A stretch of 64,000 nucleotides of DNA from Micromonospora saelicesensis (lineage in GTDB: Bacteria; Actinomycetota; Actinomycetes; Mycobacteriales; Micromonosporaceae): the NCBI RefSeq assembly GCF_900091575.1, contig NZ_FMCR01000006.1, positions 186,001-250,000 of the forward strand, in the 5' to 3' direction. Positions 25,574 to 34,140 of this stretch are shown here, piece after piece. The notes under the pieces were generated by a model that was not told the origin of the DNA, ran no database searches, and saw only the letters and a program-made list of their open reading frames with translations. Every line of letters begins with the position of its first letter. The first letter of the stretch is position 1. The position numbers were made by a program, and so were the translations under genes.

Positions 25574-25798
25574 TTACTTGGCCTTCTTGGCCTGAACCTT
25601 GGCGTACTTCTGCTGGAACTTCGCGACCCGGCCGGCGGTGTCGAGAACGCGCTGCTTACCGGTGTAGAACGGGTGGCAGGCGCTGCAGGTCTCGGCGTGG
25701 ATCGCCCCGCCCTTGGCGGTGCTGCGGGTCGTGAACGTGTTGCCACAGGAGCAGCTGACCTCGGTGGTCACGTACTCCGGGTGGATGTTTGCCTTCAT
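25574..25798 (-). CDS. rpmE: 50S ribosomal protein L31, zinc-binding form
   Basis: A 74-residue large-subunit protein. It carries the zinc-ligand cysteines of the C+ form (CSCG at 16-19 and CSAC near 38-41), so it is the zinc-dependent version, not the Zur-regulated zinc-free paralogue. Begins MKANIHPEYVTTEV and ends in the basic tail VQAKKAK. Confidence 0.97.
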   Translation of the reverse strand: MKANIHPEYVTTEVSCSCGNTFTTRSTAKGGAIHAETCSACHPFYTGKQRVLDTAGRVAKFQQKYAKVQAKKAK

Positions 25799-26073
25799 CT
25801 CGCCTCGGTCCTCTCGTTGGTGGTCGCCGGGTCGCCGTCATCGCTCGTCGCGCCGTACGCGACGGGCTCGGGCGTGAACCGGAACCGGTGGCCGATTGAC
25901 CAGTGTGCCATGGGCCTGAGCCGACCCGGTAGTCGGGCCGCACACCTCGTCCGGCATCGTCAACACGTGCCTACCCGTCCGCATTCCCGCCGCCTGGCGG
26001 GGCATTCGCGCAGCCGGCGGATCGCCGCCAGGTACCCCGGCCGGGGTACGCCCGTCGAGCCGGAGGTGCGTCG

Positions 26074-26970
26074 ATGACCCGCCTGATCGCCACCCGGGGA
26101 CTGCCCGCCTCGGGCAAGACGACGTTCGCCCGCACGCTCCAGCCGTCCGTGGTCCGGGTCAACCGGGACGATCTGCGCCGGATGCTGCACGGTGAACGGT
26201 TGTTCACCCAGTGGGCCGAGGCGCAGGTGACCGCCGTCCAACGGGCCCAGGTCGAGGCGTTGCTGCGGGCCCGCGCGGACGTCTGCGTGGACGACACCAA
26301 CCTGCGCTCACGGACGCTGCGTGACTGGGCCGAGTTGGCCGCCCGCCACGGCGCGGACTTCGAGGTGCACGACTTCACCGACGTGCCGCTGGACGAGTGC
26401 CTGCGCCGCGACGCCGCCCGACCGGCCGACGACCAGGTCGGCGCGGACGCGATCCGCCGGCTGCACGAGCGGTACCTGGAGGGTCGGGAGTTGCCGTTGC
26501 CGGTGCCGCAGGCCCGCACCGGACGCCCCGCAGTGGTGCACCCGCCGTCGGCCGAGCCACCGGAGATCGTCCTGGTGGACATCGACGGCACCGTCGCGCT
26601 GGCCGTCTCCCGCAGTCCGTACGACATGACCCGGGTGGGCCAGGACGAGCCGAACGCGGCGGTGATCGCGGCGGTCCGGGCGATGCACGCGGCCGGGTAC
26701 GGGGTGGTCTTCTGCTCCGGGCGGGACGCCTCCGCCCGGGCGGCCACCGAGGCGTGGCTGGCCCGGCACGTACGAGTGCCCTACCTGGGCCTGCACCTGC
26801 GGGCCGTCGGAGACGCCCGGAAGGACTCGATCGTCAAGCGGGAGATCTACGACCGGGAGATCCGGGACCGTTACCGGGTGGCCGGCGTCTTCGACGACCG
26901 TGTCCAGGTGGTCCAGATGTGGCGATCCCTCGGTCTCACCGTCTTCCAGGTGGCCGACGGCGACTTCTGA
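26074..26970 (+). CDS. T4 Pnkp-like polynucleotide 5'-kinase/3'-phosphatase
   Basis: A 298-residue predicted end-healing enzyme with the same two-domain order as phage T4 Pnkp (301 residues). The N-terminal kinase has the P-loop GLPASGKT (9-16), then VNRDDLRRML and CVDDTNL. The C-terminal HAD phosphatase has DIDGTVA (169-175), SPYDM, VVFCSGRDAS (211-220), DARKDSIVKREIY, and the closing FDDRVQVVQMWRSLGLTVFQVADGDF, very close to the T4 C-terminus. It should phosphorylate 5'-OH ends and remove 3'-phosphates or 2',3'-cyclic phosphates of RNA or DNA. No ligase gene is adjacent. The ATG has GGAGGTG seven bases upstream. It sits alone in the rho-rpmE interval. Confidence 0.88.
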   Translation: MTRLIATRGLPASGKTTFARTLQPSVVRVNRDDLRRMLHGERLFTQWAEAQVTAVQRAQVEALLRARADVCVDDTNLRSRTLRDWAELAARHGADFEVHDFTDVPLDECLRRDAARPADDQVGADAIRRLHERYLEGRELPLPVPQARTGRPAVVHPPSAEPPEIVLVDIDGTVALAVSRSPYDMTRVGQDEPNAAVIAAVRAMHAAGYGVVFCSGRDASARAATEAWLARHVRVPYLGLHLRAVGDARKDSIVKREIYDREIRDRYRVAGVFDDRVQVVQMWRSLGLTVFQVADGDF

Positions 26971-26972
26971 GG

Positions 26973-27011
26973 TGTCCGGACGGGCCCCGCGCGTGGGGGC
27001 CCGTCCGGACA
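26973..27011. terminator. Perfect 15-bp hairpin between convergent genes
   Basis: Arms 26973-26987 and 26997-27011 are perfectly complementary around a 9-base loop, between the kinase/phosphatase stop and the end of the glycosidase/phosphoesterase gene. It probably serves both strands. Confidence 0.75.
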
Positions 27012-27013
27012 GT

Positions 27014-30000
27014 TCACCCGGTGACGGTGATGGTGGTCTCGGCACGGGCGCCGTTGACCTCGACCGTTAGCCGTATCGGCGCGCCGGGCCGCAGTGCCGT
27101 CAGGGTGCCGGTGGCCGGGTCGAATCGGGCGGTGTGCCAGGGGCGCACCCCGGCCGCCGAGCCGACGTGCACTCCCGGCGAGGCCGACCAGTCGGCGCTG
27201 ACCGGCGCGGACACCGGGACCGTACGCCCGCCGGGCTGGGTCAGCGTGGCGGTGACCGCCGCGGGGGTGCCGACCGCGACGCTGGCCGGGGCGGCCACCG
27301 TGAGGCGGTCGGCGTGCGCGTGGAACTCCGCGTCCACCCAGCGCGGGCCCTCGGCGAGCGGGTCACGGCGGGCCCGGTCGGCCTCGGCCAGGGTCACCGG
27401 GTCCACGCCGAACTCCGTCCAGCCGGTGAAGCCGCCCTGGTCGGCAGGGGTGGACGGCGTCTTGCCCGCATTGCCGTTGATCACGTAAGGCACCCCGTCC
27501 ACCCGATCGGCGTGGAAGGTGCCGACGTGTCCGCCCACGAAGAGCGCGCCCTTGCCGGTGCTGTGCTGGAAGTCGGCCAGCCACTGCTCCAGCAGCGCCG
27601 CCTCCTTGCGGTCGCCGAGCTGGCTGGCCTGCGCCGGGCTGGGGTCGCGCGTCGGGTGGTGGTGCAGGACGACGACCGAACCCACGCGCCGGTCGGTGGC
27701 CGCCGCGTCCAGCGTCTCGCGGAGCATCCGTACCTGGTCGAAGCCGCCGCCGCGCAGCGTCCCGGTGGACGAGTTCAGCGTGACGAACCGGGTGCCGTTG
27801 TGGTCGAACACCCGGGAGGTGGCACCGAACGCGGCCGCGAAGTTGCTGATCGGGGCGCCCATGATCTCGTGGTTGCCGGGCACGTAGTACCAGGGCAGCG
27901 CGTCGCCCAACTCCTCGTCGAGGATCCGCCGGGCCAGCGCGAAGTCGGCCGGGTAGGCGGTGTCCACGAAGTCGCCGTTGATCAGGAGGAAGTCCGGCCG
28001 GGCCGCCCGCACCTCACGCAACGTCCGCCGGGCCTGGGCGACCAGGTCGCTGTCCGGGTCGGCGGCGACGAACTGGGCGTCGGAGAGCACCGCGAACCGC
28101 CACGGCGCGCCGTCCACAGTGCCGTCGCGGACCACCACCCGATCGGTACGCGGGGCCACCTGCGGCACGTCGACCGTCGGGGGCACCTTCGCCACCAGGT
28201 CGTCGATGATCACCTCGCTGGTGTACTGCGCCGCGGCGTTCGTCTCGGCCACGTAGAAGCGGCGTACCCGCACCGGGTACTGCACCCCGGCCGGCACCGC
28301 GAACTCCACGTACCGCCAGCCGGTCCAGGTGATCAGTGGGCCACGCAGCACGTGCTGGGTGTCCTGGGCGTCGTGCAGGTGCAGGCTGGGCCACTCCCCC
28401 GTGCCGTTGCCGTGGATCCACATCCCGAAGGCCTGCGGCTGACCGGGCACCTCGATCCAGGCGGGCGGGTCGGCGTACGCGGCCCGCGTGCCGGTGGACT
28501 GGCTGAAGTCGTACGACATGCGCAGGCCGGTGCCGGTGTGCCCGGGCGCCGGCGCGACCGAACCGCTGGCGCGGGCCTGGCTGAACCGCCAGGACGCGGC
28601 GTCGTCGAAACCGGCGACCGGCACGTCGGTCAGCCCGACGGTGACCGGCAGGACAGCGCTCGTGCGTCCGACGTGAACGGTCACCAGGCCCGAGCCGGTG
28701 TCCCGCAACGCGGCGACGGACAGGTTGCCGTCCCCGGTGGGGGTGATCCGCAGCAGGTCCCGGTCGTAGTCGAGGATGAGGTCGGCCGGCTCGATCGGTG
28801 CGGTGTTGCCTTCGGCGTCGTACCCGACCACGCCGACCACTGCGTTGCCGTCCCGGCCGGTCAGCCCGACCCGCGCCGCTGTGGTGCCGATCCGGGCCAG
28901 CGGGCCGAGCACCGTGAGGTTCAGCGAGCCGGTGACGCGCCCCCGTGCGGCGGTCACCGTGCTGGCCCCCGGTGCGCCGGCGTGGAACACACCGTCACTG
29001 TCGACCCGGCCGCGTACCGCCGGGGTCGCCCGCCAGGTGGGTGCACCGGCCGCGGGGCCGTACGTCTCGTCGTAGCCGGATGCGGTGAGGGTGCGGGTCA
29101 GCCCCGGGAAGACCCGGTCGGGCCGCCCACCGCGCACCGGTGAGACGCCCGGGGCGGCGGTGGGGTCGCTGGCCGTCTCGACCCAGTAGCCGGTGAGTCG
29201 GCCGCTGCCCTTCGGGGCGTAGATGGCCAGGCCGTTGGGCACAGCCCGCTCGCTGCCGTCCGAGGGGCCGTTCTCCAGCTGCACGGCGGGTGCGCCCGGC
29301 TCCCGGGCCAGCAGCGTGGACGATCCGCCACCATCAAGGTTGAGCGCGTGGTGGGCGCCCAGCTCGGCCATCATCCGGCCCATCTCGGTCTGCGTCACGC
29401 CACGGCTGTCGACCTGGCGGCCGTCCACCGTCAGCATGATCATCTTTCGACCGTCGGCGCTGAACCCGACGGCGGTGCGGGGGGCGAGGGTCGGGTCGGC
29501 GATGCTCTGCACGACGCCGTCGCGGACCAGGACGTTGCCGCCCCCGACCGCCGCGTGCAGGGTGCTGCCGTCGGAGGGCTTCGGCCGCCAGGCCACCGCC
29601 ACCGGGTCACCGGGGCGCAGGCCGGCCAGCGCGTCCGCGCCGAGGTCGCGGCCGAGAAGCACGGTGCTGCCCGCGACGATCGGGCCGCTACCGGCCACGC
29701 TTCCCACCGAGGCCACCCGACCGCCGGTCACGGTGACCTCGACCACCCGGGCTGCGCCCTCCACGGCACGCTGCCGGGAGTACGTCCCCCACAGCTCGGT
29801 GAAGGCGCCGATGCCGTCGGCCTGCACCATGTTGTTGAACTGGGTCAGCGGGACCGCCCCGGTGGGCAGGGTGGCGCTGCCGTCGAAGTTCACCTCGATC
29901 ACCCGGCCGAGCCCGTTCGTGGTGACCGCCACCGCGTTGCGGTGACCGCTGACCCCGGACTGGATCAGCTCGCCGTTCCGGACGCCGACGCCCTGGGCGG

Positions 30001-30493
30001 CGCCGGAGTTGTTGATGTCGAAGAAGTCGCCGTTGACAGCGGCGACCGCGTGCGACTGGTCCACCGCCTTCCGCAGCGGCTCGGCTCGGCTGACCGCGCC
30101 GGAGTTGACGTAGTCGACGGTGGAGCCGCCGGCCAGGTCGGTGGTGAGCGCGTCGGCGCGCAGCCAGCCCTCGGCGTCGTACCGGTCGAAGGACGTCAGC
30201 TGCACGCCCGGCGCGACCGGCCTGGTGGCCTTCGTGGTCTCCAGCCCGCCGGCCGGCTCCAGACCACCAGCGTCGGCGGTCGGGGCGGTCGGGGCGGCGG
30301 CCAGACTGACCGAGCCGGCCGGGCGGGAGGACGCGGGCGGCGCGTCCTCGGCGATGGTGGGTGAGGCCAGGGACGATGCGGTGGGCGGGTCGATGGTGGG
30401 CGCGGCGGTGGCCGGCGGCGACAGGGCCAGGGCGAGCAGCGGCGTCAGCAGCAGGACGCCGGTGCGACGGGCGGATCGTCTGCGGGTACGCAT
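27014..30493 (-). CDS. Secreted phosphodiester glycosidase-metallophosphoesterase fusion
   Basis: A 1159-residue exported protein. The N-terminus is a Sec-type signal (RRSARRTGVLLLTPLLALALS, cleaved after about 30). Residues of about 100-420 match the NAGPA/phosphodiester glycosidase domain (VNGDFFDINNSGAAQGVGV, MLTVDGRQVDSRGV, HHALNLDGGGSSTLL). Ig-like and carbohydrate-binding-like segments follow (430-760). From about 800 there is a calcineurin-like metallophosphoesterase with all blocks: VLSDAQF, LLINGDFVDTAYP, YVPGNHEIMG, VVLHHHPTRDP and FVGGHVGTFH. It could strip sugar-phosphodiester decorations from extracellular glycans and then hydrolyse the phosphate. It is isolated on the minus strand between rho and the Pnkp gene. 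No anchor or sortase motif was seen. Confidence 0.88.
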   Translation of the reverse strand: MRTRRRSARRTGVLLLTPLLALALSPPATAAPTIDPPTASSLASPTIAEDAPPASSRPAGSVSLAAAPTAPTADAGGLEPAGGLETTKATRPVAPGVQLTSFDRYDAEGWLRADALTTDLAGGSTVDYVNSGAVSRAEPLRKAVDQSHAVAAVNGDFFDINNSGAAQGVGVRNGELIQSGVSGHRNAVAVTTNGLGRVIEVNFDGSATLPTGAVPLTQFNNMVQADGIGAFTELWGTYSRQRAVEGAARVVEVTVTGGRVASVGSVAGSGPIVAGSTVLLGRDLGADALAGLRPGDPVAVAWRPKPSDGSTLHAAVGGGNVLVRDGVVQSIADPTLAPRTAVGFSADGRKMIMLTVDGRQVDSRGVTQTEMGRMMAELGAHHALNLDGGGSSTLLAREPGAPAVQLENGPSDGSERAVPNGLAIYAPKGSGRLTGYWVETASDPTAAPGVSPVRGGRPDRVFPGLTRTLTASGYDETYGPAAGAPTWRATPAVRGRVDSDGVFHAGAPGASTVTAARGRVTGSLNLTVLGPLARIGTTAARVGLTGRDGNAVVGVVGYDAEGNTAPIEPADLILDYDRDLLRITPTGDGNLSVAALRDTGSGLVTVHVGRTSAVLPVTVGLTDVPVAGFDDAASWRFSQARASGSVAPAPGHTGTGLRMSYDFSQSTGTRAAYADPPAWIEVPGQPQAFGMWIHGNGTGEWPSLHLHDAQDTQHVLRGPLITWTGWRYVEFAVPAGVQYPVRVRRFYVAETNAAAQYTSEVIIDDLVAKVPPTVDVPQVAPRTDRVVVRDGTVDGAPWRFAVLSDAQFVAADPDSDLVAQARRTLREVRAARPDFLLINGDFVDTAYPADFALARRILDEELGDALPWYYVPGNHEIMGAPISNFAAAFGATSRVFDHNGTRFVTLNSSTGTLRGGGFDQVRMLRETLDAAATDRRVGSVVVLHHHPTRDPSPAQASQLGDRKEAALLEQWLADFQHSTGKGALFVGGHVGTFHADRVDGVPYVINGNAGKTPSTPADQGGFTGWTEFGVDPVTLAEADRARRDPLAEGPRWVDAEFHAHADRLTVAAPASVAVGTPAAVTATLTQPGGRTVPVSAPVSADWSASPGVHVGSAAGVRPWHTARFDPATGTLTALRPGAPIRLTVEVNGARAETTITVTG

Positions 30494-30632
30494 GGACCAC
30501 AGTCAACCCGGCAATGAATAGAAGTTTCAATACCTGCGGACTGAACCGAAGGAAAATTCCATCACCTGACCGTGCGGGCGTCATCGCCCGCCGGCTGCGC
30601 TCCCGCCGGCTGCGGGTCCGGACCGGGGACAT

Positions 30633-30671
30633 GACGAAGGGGCACGGCCATCGCGGCCGTGCCCCTTCGTC
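30633..30671. terminator. Terminator after rho
   Basis: A perfect 17-bp stem (30633-30649 with 30655-30671) with a 5-base loop, 15 bases after the rho stop. No T-run, in keeping with other hairpins in this window. Confidence 0.75.
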
Positions 30672-30686
30672 GTCACCCGGGGATGG

Positions 30687-32834
30687 TTACTCCCCCGGCG
30701 TCGACTTCGCGATCTGCATCAGGAACTCGATGTTCGTGCGGGACTGCTTGAGCCGGTCCAGCAGGAGATCCATCGCGGCCTGCGAGTCCAGCGAGTGCAG
30801 CACCTTCCGGAGCTTGTGGATGATGGCCAGCTCTTCGGGTGCGAGCAGGACCTCTTCCTTACGCGTACCGGACGGGTTGATGTCGATGGCCGGGAAGGTC
30901 CGCTTGTCGGCGATCTTCCGGTCCAGCTTCAACTCGGCGTTGCCGGTGCCCTTGAACTCCTCGAAGATGACCGTGTCCGCCATGGACCCGGTCTCCACCA
31001 GCGCCGTGGCGATGATGGTCAGCGACCCGCCGTTCTCGATGTTGCGGGCCGCGCCGAGGAAGCGCTTCGGCGGGTAGAGCGCGGTGGAGTCGATACCACC
31101 CGACATGATCCGACCGCTGGCCGGCGCCGCCAGGTTGTACGACCGACCGAGCCGGGTCACCGAGTCGAGCAGCACGACGACGTCGTGTCCAAGCTCGACG
31201 AGGCGCTTGGCCCGCTCGATGGCCAACTCCGCCACCGTGGTGTGGTCCTGCGGCGGACGGTCGAACGTGGCCGCGATGACCTCGCCCTTGATCGACCGCT
31301 GCATGTCGGTGACCTCTTCAGGCCGCTCGTCCACCAGCACCACCATCAGGTGGCACTCCGGGTTGTTGCGGGTGATCGCGTTCGCGATCGCCTGCAGCAC
31401 CATCGTCTTACCCGCCTTGGGCGGAGACTGGATGAGTGCCCGCTGGCCCTTGCCGATCGGCATGACCAGGTCGATGACCCGGGTGGTCAGGATGTGCGGC
31501 TCGGTCTCCAGCCGCAGGCGCTCCTGCGGGTAGAGCGGGGTGAGCTTGTAGAACTCCGGACGACGCCGGGCCTCCTCCGGCTCCATCCCGTTGATCGTGT
31601 CCAGCCGCATCAGCGGGTTGTACTTGTCGCGCCGCTGGTCGCCGCTGTTGCCGCCCTCTCGGGCCGCCCGCACCGCACCGGTGATCGCGTCACCGCGGCG
31701 CAGGCCGTACTTCTTGATCTGAGACATCGAGACGTACACGTCGTTCGGGCCGGCAAGGTAACCGGTCGTCCGCACGAAGGCGTAGTTGTCGAGCACGTCG
31801 ATGATGCCGGCCACCGGGACGAGCACGTCGTCCTCGTTGACCTGCGGCTCACGCCCGCCGGTGTCGGCACCGGTCTCGGTGCGCTCGCCGCGCCCGCGGC
31901 GACGGTCGCGGAAACGGCTGCGCCGGCCGCGCCGGCCGCCGCCCTCGTCGTCGTCGTCGCTGTCCCGCTCGGCACGCTGACCACGGTCGTTGCGGTCGTT
32001 GCGGTCACCGCGGTCGGGTCGGTCGTTGCGCTCGGCCCGCTCACCCCGGTCGGAACGCTCGCCCCGGTCGTTGCGCTCGGCACGCTCGCCACGCTCGGTC
32101 CGGTCGTTGCGCTCGCCACGATCGGCACGCTCGGTCCGGTCGTTGCGCTCGCCCCGGTCGGCACGGTCGGCACGCTCGCCCCGGTCGGCACGCTCGGTCC
32201 GCTCGCCCCGGTCGGCACGCTCGCCCCGGTCGGCACGCTCGGTCCGCTCGCCCCGGTCGGCACGCTCGGTCCGCTCGGCGCGCTCCGGACGCTCGGCCCG
32301 CTCGCGGCGGTTCTCGCCACGGTCGGCCCGCTCGCCGGCTTCCGCCTCGTCGGTACGCGCCTCGGTCGCCCGCGCCTCGGTCGCCCGCGCCTCAGCGGGG
32401 CGAGCCTCGGTGGTACGGGCCTCCGCCGTTGCGGTCCGGCTCCGCCGGGTGCGGGTACGGCCCTCGGTCTCGGCGGCCGGCTCGGCCGGCGCCTGCTCGG
32501 CACCGCGTCCTTCGGCTGCCGGCCGGTCGGCGGTCTCCCGCACCTCGGCGCGCACCCCCTCGCGGGTCGGGGCGGCCGCGGCCGCGACCTCGGCCCGTGG
32601 TCGAGGGGTCCCGGCGGCGTTGCCGCCCTGCCGCTCGGAAATCGCGGCGATCAGCTCGCCCTTGCGCATGCGAGCCGTGCCGGAGATGCCGAGCGACGCA
32701 GCCAGGCTCTGCAGCTCTGGCAGCAGCATCGCCGACAGACCGGTGCCGCTACGCCGACGACGGGCGGGAGCGGCGGCGGTGGCATCGCCAGCGACGTTGG
32801 AAACATCCGACGTCACGTCGGTGGTGTCGCTCAA
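30687..32834 (-). CDS. rho: Transcription termination factor Rho with long disordered insert
   Basis: A hexameric RNA-dependent ATPase that ends transcription. The 715 residues begin with a SAP-like N-terminal helical domain (GLSAMLLPELQSLAASLGISGTARMRKGELIAAI). About 270 residues of low-complexity sequence follow, rich in Glu, Arg and Asp with RG/ERTERADRGERADRGER-like repeats, and a basic RRGRRSRFRDRRRGRG block. Then come the primary RNA-binding domain (GIIDVLDNYAFVRTTGYL) and the motor (Walker A SPPKAGKT, Walker B VVVLLDSVTRLGRSYN). E. coli Rho has 419 residues. Such inserts are known in actinobacterial Rho and add RNA binding; this one is unusually repetitive. Downstream is a strong hairpin. 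Confidence 0.97.
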   Translation of the reverse strand: MSDTTDVTSDVSNVAGDATAAAPARRRRSGTGLSAMLLPELQSLAASLGISGTARMRKGELIAAISERQGGNAAGTPRPRAEVAAAAAPTREGVRAEVRETADRPAAEGRGAEQAPAEPAAETEGRTRTRRSRTATAEARTTEARPAEARATEARATEARTDEAEAGERADRGENRRERAERPERAERTERADRGERTERADRGERADRGERTERADRGERADRADRGERNDRTERADRGERNDRTERGERAERNDRGERSDRGERAERNDRPDRGDRNDRNDRGQRAERDSDDDDEGGGRRGRRSRFRDRRRGRGERTETGADTGGREPQVNEDDVLVPVAGIIDVLDNYAFVRTTGYLAGPNDVYVSMSQIKKYGLRRGDAITGAVRAAREGGNSGDQRRDKYNPLMRLDTINGMEPEEARRRPEFYKLTPLYPQERLRLETEPHILTTRVIDLVMPIGKGQRALIQSPPKAGKTMVLQAIANAITRNNPECHLMVVLVDERPEEVTDMQRSIKGEVIAATFDRPPQDHTTVAELAIERAKRLVELGHDVVVLLDSVTRLGRSYNLAAPASGRIMSGGIDSTALYPPKRFLGAARNIENGGSLTIIATALVETGSMADTVIFEEFKGTGNAELKLDRKIADKRTFPAIDINPSGTRKEEVLLAPEELAIIHKLRKVLHSLDSQAAMDLLLDRLKQSRTNIEFLMQIAKSTPGE

Positions 32835-33131
32835 TGGATTCCTTCCCTCGATAAGGCCGGGACTGCCCGGAGTCGGAGCTCAGGTGGCCGGGCGGCCTCG
32901 GTGCACCCGCCTCGCAAGGACGCGTCGCGGGAGTCTGTGACACAGCAGCCGGTCGGTATCCCGACTCACCAACGTCGGTGAGCAGGTCTCGCCGTCTGCG
33001 GCGACCTGTGGAAACTGCGGTGCGGCGTGGGCCTTTGGCAGGGGTAGACGGGCTGACCGCCGAGAGCTTCGGGGGTGCGCCGCCCCGCAGGAGATCGCGT
33101 GCTTCGCGGCTGTGCTAGGTCTAGAGCGTAA
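32835..33131 (-). other. 297-base leader/intergenic region upstream of rho
   Basis: No coding sequence is convincing here. A possible promoter on the minus strand is TTGCCG followed 18 bases later by TACGCT near 33125-33155, partly inside the 3' end of thrB, which would give an mRNA leader of about 280 bases. A long leader would fit Rho autoregulation known in other bacteria, but I see no definite attenuator. Confidence 0.3.
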
Positions 33132-34076
33132 TCAACTCTTCCGACCTGCGGCAACAGGGTCCCGCTCGGCGTGTCCAAGTCTACCCCGCGCGACCCGCGC
33201 GCCGCTGACGTCTATCGGTAACTGCCAGATCTCCCAGTCTGTTCCCACTGGGAAGCCCGCTGGAGGCTGGCTGAGCGCCAGCACAGTCGGCCCCGCCCCA
33301 CTGACCACAGCTGCCACATCAGCCGCTCGCAACGCGCTGACCAGGGCAGACGTGCCCGGCATCCCGGCTGCGCGGTAATCCTGATGGAGCCGGTCGACGG
33401 TCGCCGGCAGCAGCAGGGTCGGGTCCGTGGTGAGCGCGTGCACCAGCAGTGCAGCCCGCCCGGCGGTCAACGCGGCGTCACCGTGCGGCACGGTTGCCGG
33501 CAGAGCCGCCCGCGCGGTCGCGGTCAAACCGCGTTCCGCCGGAACGAAAACAGTGGGCCGCACCGCGGCGGCGACCGGCAGGGAGACCGCCCGAGCGCCG
33601 TTCGGCTCGGACCAGGCCACTGTGAAACCGCCGAGCAGGCACGGCGCCACATTGTCGGGGTGGCCCTCGATCTCGGCGGCCAGCCGCAGCGCGCCGGCGT
33701 CGTCGAGGCGGTGCTCCCCGTCGACGACCAGGGCGCGGGCCAGCAGCACCCCGGCGACGATCGCGGCGGACGAGGAGCCCAGCCCACGTGCCTGGGGGAT
33801 CCGGTTGACGCACTCCACGCTCAGCCCCGTGGGGTGGGCCCCGAGCACGTCGAACGCGGCGCGCATGGCCAGCACCACCAGGTGCCGGTCGTCGTCGGGC
33901 AGCTCACCGGCGCCCTGCCCGGTCACTGTCACCCGGACACCGTCCGGGGCGACCTCGGCGGCCACGTCGTCGTAGAGCCCGAGGGCGAGACCCAGCGCGT
34001 CGAAGCCCGGGCCCAGATTGGCGCTGGTCGCCGGGACGCGGACCCGGACCGGCTCGGCGGTGAAGTTCGTCGGCAC
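33132..34076 (-). CDS. thrB: Homoserine kinase
   Basis: GHMP-family kinase making O-phosphohomoserine for threonine synthase. The 314 residues include the start VRVRVPATSANLGPGFDALGLALGLYD, the ATP loop IPQARGLGSSSAAIVAGVLLA near residue 100, GHPDNVAPCLLGGF, and the C-terminal AAVVSGAGPTVLAL. Its usual partner thrC lies about 5.7 kb upstream, separated by three unrelated transporter/wall genes, so thrB probably has its own transcript, possibly reading into rho. Confidence 0.96.
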   Translation of the reverse strand: MPTNFTAEPVRVRVPATSANLGPGFDALGLALGLYDDVAAEVAPDGVRVTVTGQGAGELPDDDRHLVVLAMRAAFDVLGAHPTGLSVECVNRIPQARGLGSSSAAIVAGVLLARALVVDGEHRLDDAGALRLAAEIEGHPDNVAPCLLGGFTVAWSEPNGARAVSLPVAAAVRPTVFVPAERGLTATARAALPATVPHGDAALTAGRAALLVHALTTDPTLLLPATVDRLHQDYRAAGMPGTSALVSALRAADVAAVVSGAGPTVLALSQPPAGFPVGTDWEIWQLPIDVSGARVARGRLGHAERDPVAAGRKS

Positions 34077-34140
34077 GCGCTCATGCTAGGGCTCGGGACC
34101 GACGAACCGGCCCCGCGCCCGCTGCCTGGGACCGCCGAGT

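Noticed and set aside
25441..25746. N-terminal extension of RF1 into the rpmE gene
   Set aside because: It overlaps rpmE on the same strand in another frame and has no similarity; RF1 starts at MSSERLAGLLDEY.
31950..32330. Regular short repeats that could suggest a CRISPR array
   Set aside because: Periodicity is 12-24 bases without unique spacers and the repeats encode the Rho insert; no cas gene is present.
30795..32981. A 728-codon plus-strand frame with Leu/Gly/Pro/Val repeats opposite rho
   Set aside because: The repeats are the complement of the Arg/Asp/Glu repeats in Rho; the minus-strand frame is certain, so this is a shadow.
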